A stretch of 64,000 nt of DNA from Ancylobacter novellus. GTDB lineage: Bacteria > Pseudomonadota > Alphaproteobacteria > Rhizobiales > Xanthobacteraceae. The notes beneath the pieces were generated by a model that was not told the origin of the DNA, made no database searches, and was given only the letters and a program-made list of their open reading frames with translations. The stretch is from the NCBI GenBank assembly GCA_003241485.1, contig QFQD01000004.1:55089-119088 (forward strand). The letters are read 5' to 3'. A program made the translations under genes and the position numbers. This document shows, piece after piece, positions 53,037-63,652 of this stretch (its first letter is position 1; each line of letters opens with the position of its first letter).

Positions 53037-54056
53037 TCAGTTCGAATAGATCTGGTCGAACACGCCGCCATCGGAGAAGTGAGTGGTCTGTGCCTTGCGC
53101 CAGCCGCCGAAGATCGGGTCGTCAATGGTCACGAGATCGACCTTGGGGAACACGTTCTCATACTGCTTGGCGATTTCCGGATCGCGCGGGCGGTAGAAGT
53201 TCTCGGCGGCGAGCTTCTGGCCTTCCTTGCTGTAGAGCAGCTTGAGATAGGCATTGGCGACGTCGCGCGTGCCCTTCTTGTCGACGGTCTTGTCGACGAC
53301 GGTGACGGGCGGCTCGGCAAGGATGGAGAGGGAGGGGACGACGATGTCGAACTTGTCGTCGCCGAATTCCTTCTTCGAAAGGAACGCCTCGTTCTCCCAT
53401 GCCAGCAGCACGTCGCCGACGCCGCGTTCGGTGAAGGTGACGGTGGAGCCGCGCGCGCCGGTGTCGAGCACGGGCACGTTCTTGAAGAGGGAGGCGAGGT
53501 AGGCCTTGGCCTTCTCGTCGGAGCCGTACTTCTTCAGCGCATAGGCATAGCCGGCGAGATAGTTCCAGCGCGCGCCGCCCGAGGTCTTCGGGTTCGGGGT
53601 GATGACCTTGACGTCCGGCTTCACCAGGTCGTCCCAGTCCTTGATGGCCTTCGGGTTGCCCTTGCGGACGAGGAAGACGATGGTCGAGGTGTAGGGCGAG
53701 GAATTGTCGGGAAGCCGCTTCTGCCAGTCCTGCGCGATGAAGCCCTTGTCGGCAATGGCGTCGATGTCATAGGCGAGCGCCAGCGTGACGACGTCCGCCT
53801 CCAGCCCGTCGATCACCGAGCGCGCCTGCTTGCCCGAGCCGCCATGCGAGGCCTTGATCTCGACGCTCGTGCCCGTCTCGGCCTTGTACGTCTCCGCGAA
53901 CAGCTTGTTGAACTGCTGGTAGAGCTCGCGGGTCGGGTCATAGGACACGTTGAGCAGGGTGACGTCGGCGGCCTGGGCAACCGGCGCGAGGGCTACCGGC
54001 GCCGCCAGCGCGGCAATGAGCGCCGCGGCAATAGCGGGTTTGAAATGGAACGACAT
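53037..54056 (-). CDS. sbp: Sulfate-binding periplasmic protein
   Basis: 339 residues. Signal peptide 1-29 (AQA-ADVTLLN). VSYDPTRELYQQFN, ASHGGSGKQARSVIDGLEADVVTLAL and NPKTSGGARWNYLAGY are the sulfate-site motifs of the Sbp/CysP family. It delivers sulfate to CysTW. The upstream region is AT-rich with an inverted repeat at 54153-54172, a likely control site. Some members prefer thiosulfate; this cannot be resolved here. Confidence 0.94.
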   Translation of the reverse strand: MSFHFKPAIAAALIAALAAPVALAPVAQAADVTLLNVSYDPTRELYQQFNKLFAETYKAETGTSVEIKASHGGSGKQARSVIDGLEADVVTLALAYDIDAIADKGFIAQDWQKRLPDNSSPYTSTIVFLVRKGNPKAIKDWDDLVKPDVKVITPNPKTSGGARWNYLAGYAYALKKYGSDEKAKAYLASLFKNVPVLDTGARGSTVTFTERGVGDVLLAWENEAFLSKKEFGDDKFDIVVPSLSILAEPPVTVVDKTVDKKGTRDVANAYLKLLYSKEGQKLAAENFYRPRDPEIAKQYENVFPKVDLVTIDDPIFGGWRKAQTTHFSDGGVFDQIYSN

Positions 54057-54152
54057 GTTGGCTTCTCCCCGACGGCGCCGGCGCGCCGATGAATGCGTGG
54101 GAGGAGATTTCCACGCAGGGCGGGCGTGGTCAATATAAAATATACATTAAAT

Positions 54153-54172
54153 ATCGAAAATAGGGTTTCGAT
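54153..54172. promoter_or_regulatory. Inverted repeat upstream of sbp
   Basis: ATCGAAA-N6-TTTCGAT, perfect 7-6-7, in an AT-rich stretch (54130-54180) that contrasts with the surrounding GC-rich DNA. It lies about 100 bases before sbp. A sulfur-responsive regulator, LysR (CysB-like) or other, may bind here. Confidence 0.45.
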
Positions 54173-54270
54173 ACATTATTGGCGTGTGAAATGCGGCGTG
54201 CGGGCGGGAGGATGGATTAGGAAAATGAGCCTTTCCAGCCCTCTCACGAGCAGGACCGACCCCGCCGCTG

Positions 54271-55008
54271 TCAGAGCGTGTTCAGCAGGGTATGGATGCC
54301 GCATTCGGTCTTGGCGCTTCCGCGCCAGCGCCCGGCGCGCGCGTCTTCGTCCGGTGCCGCCCGGCTGGTGCAGGGCATGCAGCCGACCGAATTGAAGCCT
54401 TTGGCCACCAGAGGATGTTCCGGCAGCCTGAAGCGCTTATGCGCGGCCTCGACATCGGCGCGGTCGAGATTTGCGAGCGGATTGAACTTCAGCCGGGCCC
54501 CGTCGCGCTCGACCACCGGAATGGCGGCGCGCACGCCGCCCTGGTAGCGCTTGCGCCCGTTCATCCAGCCGTCGAACCCGGCCAGGGCGCGGGCGAGCGG
54601 CTCGACCTTGCGGATGCGGCAGCAGGCATCCGGATCGGAAAACCACAGATCACGATCGCCATCCAGCTCGGCCAGCCTTCCCTCGTCGGGATGGATGGTG
54701 CGCACATCGGTGAGGCCGAGCTGGCGCGTGAGCGTGTCGCGATAGGCCAGCGTTTCCTCGAACAGCCAGCCGGTATCGAGGAACACGACCGGGATGGAGG
54801 GATCGACCTCGGCCATATAGGCGATCAGCACCGCTGATTCCGTGCCGAAAGAGGAGACGAGGGCGAGCTTGCCCGCCCCGACCGTTTCGGCCGCGGCGGA
54901 AATGATCTCGGTCGGTCCCGCCATTGCCAGCGCCCGGTCGAGCGCGGCTATGTCGCCGGCGTCAGGATTGCTCGGCAGGGAAATCCCGGCGGGTTGGGGA
55001 GTGCTCAT
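54271..55008 (-). CDS. cysH: Assimilatory adenylyl-sulfate (APS) reductase, CysH family
   Basis: 245 residues. Reduces activated sulfate to sulfite with thioredoxin or glutathione. PP-loop-like SSFGTESAVL, and the [4Fe-4S] ligands of the bacterial APS-reductase branch: Cys129-Cys130 (DACCRIRKVEPL) and Cys210/Cys213 (GCMPC). The catalytic Cys236 is in ECGIH. Presence of the cluster predicts APS and not PAPS as the substrate. The start ATG at 55008 lies seven bases after the DUF934 stop. Confidence 0.94.
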   Translation of the reverse strand: MSTPQPAGISLPSNPDAGDIAALDRALAMAGPTEIISAAAETVGAGKLALVSSFGTESAVLIAYMAEVDPSIPVVFLDTGWLFEETLAYRDTLTRQLGLTDVRTIHPDEGRLAELDGDRDLWFSDPDACCRIRKVEPLARALAGFDGWMNGRKRYQGGVRAAIPVVERDGARLKFNPLANLDRADVEAAHKRFRLPEHPLVAKGFNSVGCMPCTSRAAPDEDARAGRWRGSAKTECGIHTLLNTL

Positions 55009-55015
55009 GTCGGCC

Positions 55016-55502
55016 TCAGGGCGCGACGCGGCCAAGGCGCTGGCGCAGAAGGCTCGGGCGCTGGTCCGTGGCGGGTTGGTAGAACACGGTGTAGCGATGC
55101 ACCGCCTCGTCGAAGGCGGCGGCATCGGCAGGCTTTACGGCCTCGATCTGGTCGAAGCCGGAGCGCTCCATCAGCAGGAACTGGTCGCGCAGCACATTGC
55201 CGGTGGCGCGGATCGGGCCGGTCCAACCGTGCCGTTCGCGCAGCAGGCGGGCCTGGCTGTAGGCGCGTCCGTCGCGGAAGATCGGGAAGACAAGGGCGAT
55301 GAGTGCGAGCTGACCGAGATAGGGCTCGATCTCGGCGATCGGGCGGTTGTTCGGCCAGATCACGCCGACTGGCGCCGACCGCGCCTTCAGCGTCTCGGAC
55401 TCCTTGAGGAAGCGGTCGGCACTGACGAGCACCGCCGCGCCCTCGGGCACCGCGTCCTCGTCGCTGACGCGGACGAAGCTGTCCTCGATGATCTTTCCAT
55501 TC

Positions 55503-55516
<14 letters not shown>
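55016..55516 (-). CDS. DUF934 protein of the sulfite-reduction operon
   Basis: 166 residues, soluble. PVGVIWPNNRPIAEIEPYLGQLALIALVFPIFRDGRAYSQARLLRERHGWTG is the DUF934 core. The start overlaps the cysI stop by 14 bases and cysH follows directly, so it is translated with them. The constant link to cysI and cysH suggests an accessory role, perhaps electron delivery or assembly; none is proven. Confidence 0.9.
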
Positions 55517-57158
<1,642 letters not shown>

Positions 57159-57192
57159 CGTCGGGCTTCGCCTTATGCGTCGTGAATGAGTG

Positions 57193-57501
57193 TCAGTGCG
57201 GCAGCTCGAAGGTCGGGCCGTCGACGCGGATACGCTCGCGCAGATTGCCCGGCAATACCGAGCCGTCCGCGCCCAGCTCCACCGGCGCGACATAGGCGCC
57301 AACCGCGTCGATGTCGCGCTGCAGGGCGCCGGACAGCAGCGCCATGGCGGCTTCGGCCGTGGTGACCACCGCGGCGTCCGCGAGATCGACCGACCAGCCG
57401 CCGGCCTTGGTGCGCCACACGACGGCCCCGTCCGTCAGCCGGTTCGCCGTCACGGTCACCGGTCCGGTGACCTTCAGTTTCTGCTGCTGCGGGGCGACCA
57501 T
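57193..57501 (-). CDS. DUF2849 protein, first gene of the cysI operon
   Basis: 102 residues. KVTGPVTVTANRLTDGAVVWRTKAGGWSVDLADAAV is typical of DUF2849, a small family that in alphaproteobacteria sits just before the sulfite/nitrite reductase gene. Function unknown; a siroheme-related or regulatory role is only guessed from position. No cysG precedes it here; it opens the operon at the divergent control region. Confidence 0.87.
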   Translation of the reverse strand: MVAPQQQKLKVTGPVTVTANRLTDGAVVWRTKAGGWSVDLADAAVVTTAEAAMALLSGALQRDIDAVGAYVAPVELGADGSVLPGNLRERIRVDGPTFELPH

Positions 57502-57535
57502 GCTGCGCTAAATTCCTGTTGACTGATGGGTGAGG

Positions 57536-57580
57536 CGTGCATAACACCAATTTAGAACGTGCAAAAGAATTAAATGCACG
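57536..57580. promoter_or_regulatory. Half-site cluster in the cysI-operon / cysD divergent region
   Basis: CGTGCA occurs at 57536-57541 and 57558-57563 (22 bases apart), and its complement TGCACG at 57575-57580. The last two form a perfect 6-11-6 inverted repeat. The region is AT-rich. TTGACT (57519-57524) followed by CATAAC is a possible plus-strand promoter just before it. A shared regulator of both sulfate units is likely. Confidence 0.5.
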
Positions 57581-57652
57581 AAAAATACGTGTAATTAGTT
57601 CCCGGCCGGGTTATGTATTAGGCTCGGGGGCGTCACAAACCGGGTTCTCACC

Positions 57653-58459
57653 ATGTCCACTGCCGACGACCGGCTCGACGAGCTCGAGGCTCAGAGCATC
57701 TACATTTTCCGCGAGGCTTTCGCGCGGATGAAGCGCATGGCGCTGCTCTGGTCGCTCGGCAAGGATTCCAACGTGATGATCTGGCTGGCGAGGAAGGCGT
57801 TCCTCGGCCATGTGCCATTTCCCGTGCTGCATGTCGACACCGGCAAGAAGTTCAAGGAGATGTACGACTTCCGCGACCATTATGCCGGCGCATGGGGGCT
57901 CGATCTGAGGGTCGATCCGTGCCCGCCGCTGGAGCAGATGGACCCGACGCTGCCCCCGGCCACCCGTTCGGCCGCCCGCAAGACGGAAGGGCTGAAGCTG
58001 GCGCTGGAGAAGTACGGCTTCGACGCGCTGGTGGCCGGCATCCGTCGCGACGAGGAAGCGACCCGCGCCAAGGAGCGCGTGTTCTCCCCGCGCGGGCTGG
58101 AAGGCGACTGGAACGTGCGCGAACAGCCCCCCGAGTTCTGGGATCACTTCAACGCGACCCTGCCGGCCGGCGCGCATCTGCGCGTCCATCCGATCCTGCA
58201 TTGGACCGAACTCGACATCTGGGCCTACACCAAGCGGGAGAACATCCCCGTCATCCCGCTGTATTTCTCGAAGGACGGCAAGCGCTACCGCTCGCTCGGC
58301 GACCAGGACATCACCTTCCCGGTCGCGTCGGAGGCCGCCACCATCGACGAGATCCTCGTCGAGCTCGCCACCACCAAGGTGCCCGAGCGTTCCGGCCGCG
58401 CCATGGATCATGAATCCGAGGATTCCTTCGAGCGGCTCCGCGTCGCCGGTTATCTCTGA
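57653..58459 (+). CDS. cysD: Sulfate adenylyltransferase subunit 2
   Basis: 268 residues. Makes APS from sulfate and ATP with the CysN GTPase. The PP-loop is WSLGKDSNVM (residues ~33-42) in place of the common SGGKDS form. RRDEEATRAKERVFSPRG, NIPVIPLYFSKDGKRYRSLGDQDITFPV and the C-terminal ERSGRAMDHESEDSFERLRVAGYL are standard. First gene of the plus-strand unit; cysNC starts 10 bases after its stop. Confidence 0.95.
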   Translation: MSTADDRLDELEAQSIYIFREAFARMKRMALLWSLGKDSNVMIWLARKAFLGHVPFPVLHVDTGKKFKEMYDFRDHYAGAWGLDLRVDPCPPLEQMDPTLPPATRSAARKTEGLKLALEKYGFDALVAGIRRDEEATRAKERVFSPRGLEGDWNVREQPPEFWDHFNATLPAGAHLRVHPILHWTELDIWAYTKRENIPVIPLYFSKDGKRYRSLGDQDITFPVASEAATIDEILVELATTKVPERSGRAMDHESEDSFERLRVAGYL

Positions 58460-58469
58460 GAGGTCGGCC

Positions 58470-60407
58470 ATGTCGACGAACATCACCCCCTTCGCCGTTC
58501 CCGCCGTCGCCGCCGCCGACCGTCCTCTGGTGCGCATCGTCATTGTCGGTCATGTCGACCATGGCAAGTCGACGCTGATCGGCCGCCTGCTGCATGAGAC
58601 AGGCGGTATTCCGGCCGCCAAGCTGGAGCACCTCAAGGCGATTTCCGCCCGGCGCGGCATGCCGTTCGAATGGTCGTTCCTGCTCGACAGCCTGCAGGCC
58701 GAGCGCGACCAGGGCATCACCATCGACACCAGCCAGATCCGTTTCCGCACCCCCTCGCGCGACATCATCCTGATCGACGCGCCGGGCCATGCGGAATTCC
58801 TGCGCAACATGATTACCGGTGCCGCCCAGGCCGACGCCGCGCTGCTGCTGATCGACGCCGCCGAGGGCGTGCGCGACCAGACCCGGCGTCATGGCTATCT
58901 GCTGCATCTGCTCGGCGTGAAGCAGGTGACAGTGGTGGTGAACAAGATGGACCGCGTCGGCTATGACGAGGCGGCCTTCCGCGGCATCGAAAGCGAGATC
59001 GCGTCCTATCTGTCCGGCCTCGGCGTGCGGGCGAGCGCTGTCATCCCGATCTCTGCCCGCGAGGGCGACGGTGTTGCCGAGCATGGCGAGCGCACGCCGT
59101 GGTATGGCGGGCCGACCGTGCTGGAGGCGCTGGACAGCTTCGATCCGGCGCGCGCGCCGCAGGACCTTGCGCTGCGCCTGCCGGTGCAGGCCGTCTACAA
59201 ATTCGACGACCGCCGCATCGTCGCCGGCCGGATCGAGACCGGCAGCCTGAAGGTGGGCGACGAGGTCGTCTTCCAGCCCTCGGGCAAGAGCGCGGTGGTG
59301 AAGACCATCGAGAGCTGGCCGGTGCCGCCCGCCGGGCAGGAAGTGAAGGCCCTCAACGCCGGCGCTGCCGCCGCCATCACGCTCGACCGCGAGATCTTCG
59401 TCGAGCGCGGGGAAATCCTCTCGCTGCCGACCGCGCGCCCGCACGCCACGCGGCGCATCCGCGTGCGCCTGTTCTGGCTCGCCGAGGAGGCGCTCGAGGT
59501 CGGCACCACGCTCATCGCCCGGCTGGCCACCTCGGAATCGCGCGCCACCGTCACGGTGGTGCATGAGGTGGTCGATCCCGGCCATCTCTCCAGCTTCGAA
59601 TCCAAGCGCATCGGCCGCAACCAGGTCGGCGAGATCGAATTGCTGCTGTCACGTCCGATCGCCGCTGATCCGCATGGGCTGAATGCCCGCACGGGCCGGG
59701 TTGCGCTGGAGATCGGCGGACGTATCGCCGGTGGCGGTCTTGTCATCTCCGTGCTCGACGGGGAGGCGACGCGCACGCCGGAGGCGCGCCACATCACGCC
59801 GGTGTCGTCCGCCATGTCGAATGACGAGCGCATCGGCCGTTTCGGTCATGACGGCGCGGTGGTCTGGCTGACCGGCCTGTCGGGCTCGGGCAAGTCGACG
59901 CTGGCGCGGGCGCTGGAGCGGCGCCTGTTCCACCGCGGCGGCCTCGCCACGCTGCTTGATGGCGATACGCTGCGGGCCGGCCTCAACAGCGATCTCGGCT
60001 TCTCCGACGCGGACCGCGCCGAGAACAACCGTCGCCTCGCGGAGGTGGCGAATTTCCTCAAGAACCTCGGCCATATCGTGCTGGTGGCGGCGGTGTCGCC
60101 GTCCGCGGCGGCGCGGGCGCGGGTGCGCGAGATCGTCGGCTCGCGCTTCTTCGAGATCCACGTTTCTGCACCGCTTGAACTGTGCGAGGCGCGCGACCCG
60201 AAGGGATTATACGCCAAGGCCCGCGCGGGCGAGATCCGTGGCTTCACCGGGATCGACGCGCCCTATGACGTGCCGGCGGCGCCGGAACTCGTGATCGAGA
60301 CCGACAAGCTCGACGCGGCGGCGGCGGTCGACCGGATCGAAACGGTGCTGGCGGAGGCTGGCGTGTTCCACCGCTATGCGGCGGTCGCCGACGACGCGGG
60401 GCTGTGA
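58470..60407 (+). CDS. cysNC: Bifunctional sulfate adenylyltransferase subunit 1 / adenylyl-sulfate kinase
   Basis: 645 residues. CysN part (about 20-445): GTPase motifs GHVDHGKST (27-35), DAPGHAEF and NKMD; it drives APS synthesis with CysD. CysC part (about 455-640): Walker A GLSGSGKST (469-477), which phosphorylates APS to PAPS. Same architecture as rhizobial NodQ/CysNC. The ATG at 58470 follows GAGAGG. PAPS production sits oddly with the APS-type CysH. Confidence 0.95.
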   Translation: MSTNITPFAVPAVAAADRPLVRIVIVGHVDHGKSTLIGRLLHETGGIPAAKLEHLKAISARRGMPFEWSFLLDSLQAERDQGITIDTSQIRFRTPSRDIILIDAPGHAEFLRNMITGAAQADAALLLIDAAEGVRDQTRRHGYLLHLLGVKQVTVVVNKMDRVGYDEAAFRGIESEIASYLSGLGVRASAVIPISAREGDGVAEHGERTPWYGGPTVLEALDSFDPARAPQDLALRLPVQAVYKFDDRRIVAGRIETGSLKVGDEVVFQPSGKSAVVKTIESWPVPPAGQEVKALNAGAAAAITLDREIFVERGEILSLPTARPHATRRIRVRLFWLAEEALEVGTTLIARLATSESRATVTVVHEVVDPGHLSSFESKRIGRNQVGEIELLLSRPIAADPHGLNARTGRVALEIGGRIAGGGLVISVLDGEATRTPEARHITPVSSAMSNDERIGRFGHDGAVVWLTGLSGSGKSTLARALERRLFHRGGLATLLDGDTLRAGLNSDLGFSDADRAENNRRLAEVANFLKNLGHIVLVAAVSPSAAARARVREIVGSRFFEIHVSAPLELCEARDPKGLYAKARAGEIRGFTGIDAPYDVPAAPELVIETDKLDAAAAVDRIETVLAEAGVFHRYAAVADDAGL

Positions 60408-60440
60408 GGGTCGAGTAATTTTCGTCAGTGTAGCGGCCGC

Positions 60441-61193
60441 TCACGCCCAGATGGCGATGGGCAGGCCATGCGCATCGCGCTCGGGCGGGGAGGGGAAGCT
60501 CACCGCCTCGCCCCGCGCAAGGCGCCCCGCCGTCCAGGCGGCGGCGCAGGCATCGATCAAGTCGTCCTCGCCCACGCCGATCTCGCGCGCCCTCAAGGGG
60601 GCGAGCGGGCCGGCCGGAAAGCCCGCGCGCTCCAGCAGGCCGCGCCGCATGACAAGACCCGGCCGGTGCGGGGCGTTCTTCACCTTCTTGGGCGTGTCGA
60701 GCGAGATGCCGCCGTTCATCGCCCAGAAGCTGACCTCCGGGTGGCATTCATGGACGCGTGGCAGCAGCGCGGGATTGTCGCGCAGCCAGCGGTCGATTTC
60801 GATGATCTTGGGAAAGATGGCAAAGCCCTGCCTCGCGACCGCGCGCGGCGGTGTGGAGGTCGCGCGGGCTTTGGCGCAGGCGTGGGCGTAGCGTTCAAGC
60901 TCCGGCACGGCCTCGTCCACGCTGGCATAGACCGCCGCGCGTGAGGGAATGGAGAACACGCTGGACTGGCGCCGCCCCAGCAGCGGGCGTGCCAGTCGTT
61001 CGGGTGCGCGGCCCTTCGCCTCGATCCGCTCGGGCAGGCCGATCGGCATGTCGACGGCGAGGATGTCCGGGCTGAACGGGCCATCGAACAGCTCGGCCAG
61101 CCGGGTCACCCGTTCGGCGCGGGCGGTGCCATCCGGCTCGACGATGACCACCGCCCAGCCGCCCCTGCACCCGTCCGCGCCCGCGACACGCAT
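60441..61193 (-). CDS. DUF429 protein
   Basis: 250 residues from the ATG at 61193 (MRVAGADGCRGGW). AGADGCRGGWAVV, ILAVDMPIGLPE, SVFSIPSRAAVYA and the C-terminal EDDLIDACAAAWTAGRL with acidic residues follow a RNase H/RuvC-like fold pattern. Predicted nuclease or RNase H-like protein; no known substrate. Last gene of a minus-strand pair with the FAD oxidoreductase 10 bases upstream. Confidence 0.88.
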   Translation of the reverse strand: MRVAGADGCRGGWAVVIVEPDGTARAERVTRLAELFDGPFSPDILAVDMPIGLPERIEAKGRAPERLARPLLGRRQSSVFSIPSRAAVYASVDEAVPELERYAHACAKARATSTPPRAVARQGFAIFPKIIEIDRWLRDNPALLPRVHECHPEVSFWAMNGGISLDTPKKVKNAPHRPGLVMRRGLLERAGFPAGPLAPLRAREIGVGEDDLIDACAAAWTAGRLARGEAVSFPSPPERDAHGLPIAIWA

Positions 61194-61203
61194 CGAGGTT
61201 CTC

Positions 61204-62376
61204 TCAGATGATGTTGAGCTCGGCATAGGGCCGGCCGGCGAGGATGCGCTCATAGCCGAACACGTCGAGATCGAGCGAGACCGAGCGGCCCTGCGTGATC
61301 CATTCGGAAATGGCACGCCCGGCGGCGGGCGCCTGCTGCAGGCCGTGGCCGGAGAAGCCGTTCATGAAGTAGAAATTGGCGATCTCCGGATGCGGGCCGA
61401 TCACCGCATTATGGTCGAGCAGGTTCATCTCATAGTGCCCGGCCCAGGCGCGGACCACCTTCAGCTCTTCCATCGCAGGAATGCGGTGGGCGAGGTTCGG
61501 CCAGATGCCTTCCTCGAACACCGACCAGTCGACCTCGAAATCCCCGTCGGCATCGGGGTCCTGATCTTCGGGGGGCGGCGCACCGCAAATCTGGTAGGCG
61601 CCTTCGGGCCGGATGTAGAAGCCGGAGGGGTCGCAGAGCAGCGGCAGCTTGGGCAGGGGCGTGCGGCAATGCACGACGAAGACGCAGCGCTTCTTGCCCT
61701 CGACCGGAAGCTCGATGCCCGCCATGGCGGCGACCCGCCCGCCGCGCGGGCCGGCCGCATTGACCAGCGCGCCGCAGCCGAACCGGCGGCCATCCGCCAG
61801 CGTGGCACCGGTGATGCGGTCGCCGGTGCGCTCAAGGCCCGTGACTTCACCATTGATGAACACCGCACCCTGCGCCTTCGCCGCCGCGCGCAGCCCGCCG
61901 AGGAAGGCATGGGCGTCGAACCAGCCCTCGCCGGAGAGCCCATAGGCGCCGGTGACGATGTCGTCGACGTTCAGCCAGGGAAAGGTGGCCTTCAGCCGGT
62001 CGGGATCGAGCAGGGCGATGTCCGCGCCCTCGGCCTGCTGCACGCGGTGGTTGGCCTCCAGAATGGGAAGCCCGGCAGCGCTGGCGAGGATGAGATAGCC
62101 GCCCTCATGCCAGCCAAGATCGACATCCGTGCCGAGGCGATCCTTGGCGTTGCGGATGAAATCCAGCCCGAACAGCGACATGCGGATATTCTCCGGAATG
62201 GAGAATTGCTGGCGCAGCGAGGCGGCCGAAAGCGTGGTGGAGGACTGCGCGAAGGTTGTGTCGCGCTCGATCACCGCGACACGGCCCTTGAAGGCCGGAT
62301 CCAGGGTGAGGAAGTAGGCGGCTGACGCACCCATGATGGCGCCGCCGACGATAAGCACTTCGAAATTGTCGTCCAT
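61204..62376 (-). CDS. FAD-dependent (D-amino acid oxidase-like) oxidoreductase
   Basis: 390 residues. FAD motif VGGAIMGASAAYFL near residue 10, SSTTLSAASLRQQFSIPENIRMS (flavin region), VNAAGPRGGRVAAMAG and a C-terminal NGFSGHGLQQAPAAGRAISEW. This is the DAO/SoxA-like family, oxidising an amine such as a D-amino acid, glycine derivative or methylated amine. The substrate is unknown. ATG at 62376; an in-frame GTG at 62406 is not preferred. Divergent from the CoA lyase gene. Confidence 0.88.
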   Translation of the reverse strand: MDDNFEVLIVGGAIMGASAAYFLTLDPAFKGRVAVIERDTTFAQSSTTLSAASLRQQFSIPENIRMSLFGLDFIRNAKDRLGTDVDLGWHEGGYLILASAAGLPILEANHRVQQAEGADIALLDPDRLKATFPWLNVDDIVTGAYGLSGEGWFDAHAFLGGLRAAAKAQGAVFINGEVTGLERTGDRITGATLADGRRFGCGALVNAAGPRGGRVAAMAGIELPVEGKKRCVFVVHCRTPLPKLPLLCDPSGFYIRPEGAYQICGAPPPEDQDPDADGDFEVDWSVFEEGIWPNLAHRIPAMEELKVVRAWAGHYEMNLLDHNAVIGPHPEIANFYFMNGFSGHGLQQAPAAGRAISEWITQGRSVSLDLDVFGYERILAGRPYAELNII

Positions 62377-62506
62377 GATCTGCGCGTCCGTTTCGGACCC
62401 TCTCACAGCGCCCCGCAGGCATTGCCGGCTGGCGATGCCCCGTTGGCAGTTCCCCTTGCAGCCGGATAGGCTTCAATCAAGCGTTTGCCAATTAGCCGAG
62501 CGAATC

Positions 62507-63406
62507 ATGCCTTCATTTGTCCGACCGCGCCGCAGCGTTCTCTACATGCCTGGCTCCAACGCGCGGGCGCTGGAGAAGGCGCGCACCCTTGCCGCCGATG
62601 GCATCATCATCGATCTGGAGGACGCCGTCGCGCCGGATGCAAAGCCGGGCGCGCGCCATCAGGTCGCGGATGATCTCGCCCGCGGCGGCTTCGGTCCGCG
62701 CGAGGTGGTGGTCCGCGTCAATGGCGCCGATACGCCCTGGTTCTGGGACGACCTCGCCTGTTTCGCGCAGGCGAGCGCCGCCGGGAGGGGGCCCAACGCC
62801 CTGCTCATCCCCAAGATCGCCGATACGGAGACGCTGCTGGTGGCCGGCCGGCGGCTGGATGCGCTGGGCGCGCCGGCCTCGCTCAAGCTCTGGGCGATGA
62901 TCGAAACGCCCCTCGCCGTGCTGAAGGCGCTGGAGATCGCCCGCGCCGGGGCCATTCCGGCCGCGCGTCTGGCGGTGCTGGTGCTCGGCACCAACGACCT
63001 CGCCAAGGAGACGGGCGCCCGCATCGTGCCCGGACGGGCGCCGATGCAGGGCTGGCTGTCGCATTGCGTGCTGGCGGCACGCGCCGGCGGCGTCGAGGTG
63101 CTGGACGGGGTGTGGAACAATTTTCGCGATCTCGACGGTCTTGCCCGCGAGTGCGCCGAGGCGGCCGATCTTGGTTTCGACGGCAAGACGCTGATCCATC
63201 CCACCCAGATCGAGCCCTGCAACGCAGCCTTTACGCCGCGAGAGGAGGAAATCGCCGAGGCCCGGATGCTCATCGAGGTGTTCGACCGGCCGGAGAATGC
63301 CGCCAAGGGCGTGCTGCAGATCGAGGGGCGCATGTATGAGCGCATGCACGCCGACATTGCGCGCAAGCGCGTGGCGCTGGCCGACGCGATCGACGCCCGC
63401 AGCTGA
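62507..63406 (+). CDS. HpcH/HpaI-type CoA ester lyase
   Basis: 299 residues. TIM-barrel of the citrate lyase beta/malyl-CoA lyase family. RRSVLYMPGSNARALEKARTL, IIDLEDAVAPDAKP (Mg-binding acidic residues), WAMIETPLAVL and GKTLIHPTQIEPCN are the family marks. It may cleave malyl-CoA, citramalyl-CoA or a similar ester; the exact substrate cannot be read. The ATG at 62507 has a weak AG-rich site. DUF1737 follows. Confidence 0.9.
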   Translation: MPSFVRPRRSVLYMPGSNARALEKARTLAADGIIIDLEDAVAPDAKPGARHQVADDLARGGFGPREVVVRVNGADTPWFWDDLACFAQASAAGRGPNALLIPKIADTETLLVAGRRLDALGAPASLKLWAMIETPLAVLKALEIARAGAIPAARLAVLVLGTNDLAKETGARIVPGRAPMQGWLSHCVLAARAGGVEVLDGVWNNFRDLDGLARECAEAADLGFDGKTLIHPTQIEPCNAAFTPREEEIAEARMLIEVFDRPENAAKGVLQIEGRMYERMHADIARKRVALADAIDARS

Positions 63407-63448
63407 CACGCGTTACCGTTCATTTCCGGGTGAAACACAGGACCCATC

Positions 63449-63652
63449 ATGAAGCTCTATCGCTATCTCACCGGCCCCGACGACGTCGCCTTTTGCAAGC
63501 GCGTGTCCGCCGCGCTCAACAAGGGCTGGCAGTTGCACGGCAATCCGACACTGACCTTCAATCCGGAAAAGGGCCGGGTGATTTGCGGTCAGGTGATCGT
63601 GAAGGAGGTCGAGGGCGAGTGGTCGGACGATGTCGTACTCTCGGATCATTGA
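63449..63652 (+). CDS. DUF1737 small protein
   Basis: 67 residues. MKLYRYLTGPDDVAFCKRVSAALNKGWQLHGNPTLTFNP with QVIVKEVEG matches the DUF1737 pattern, a small alpha/beta protein of unknown role that often stands alone. The start ATG at 63449 is 42 bases after the CoA lyase stop. Probably the last protein gene before the rRNA promoter region. Confidence 0.85.
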   Translation: MKLYRYLTGPDDVAFCKRVSAALNKGWQLHGNPTLTFNPEKGRVICGQVIVKEVEGEWSDDVVLSDH

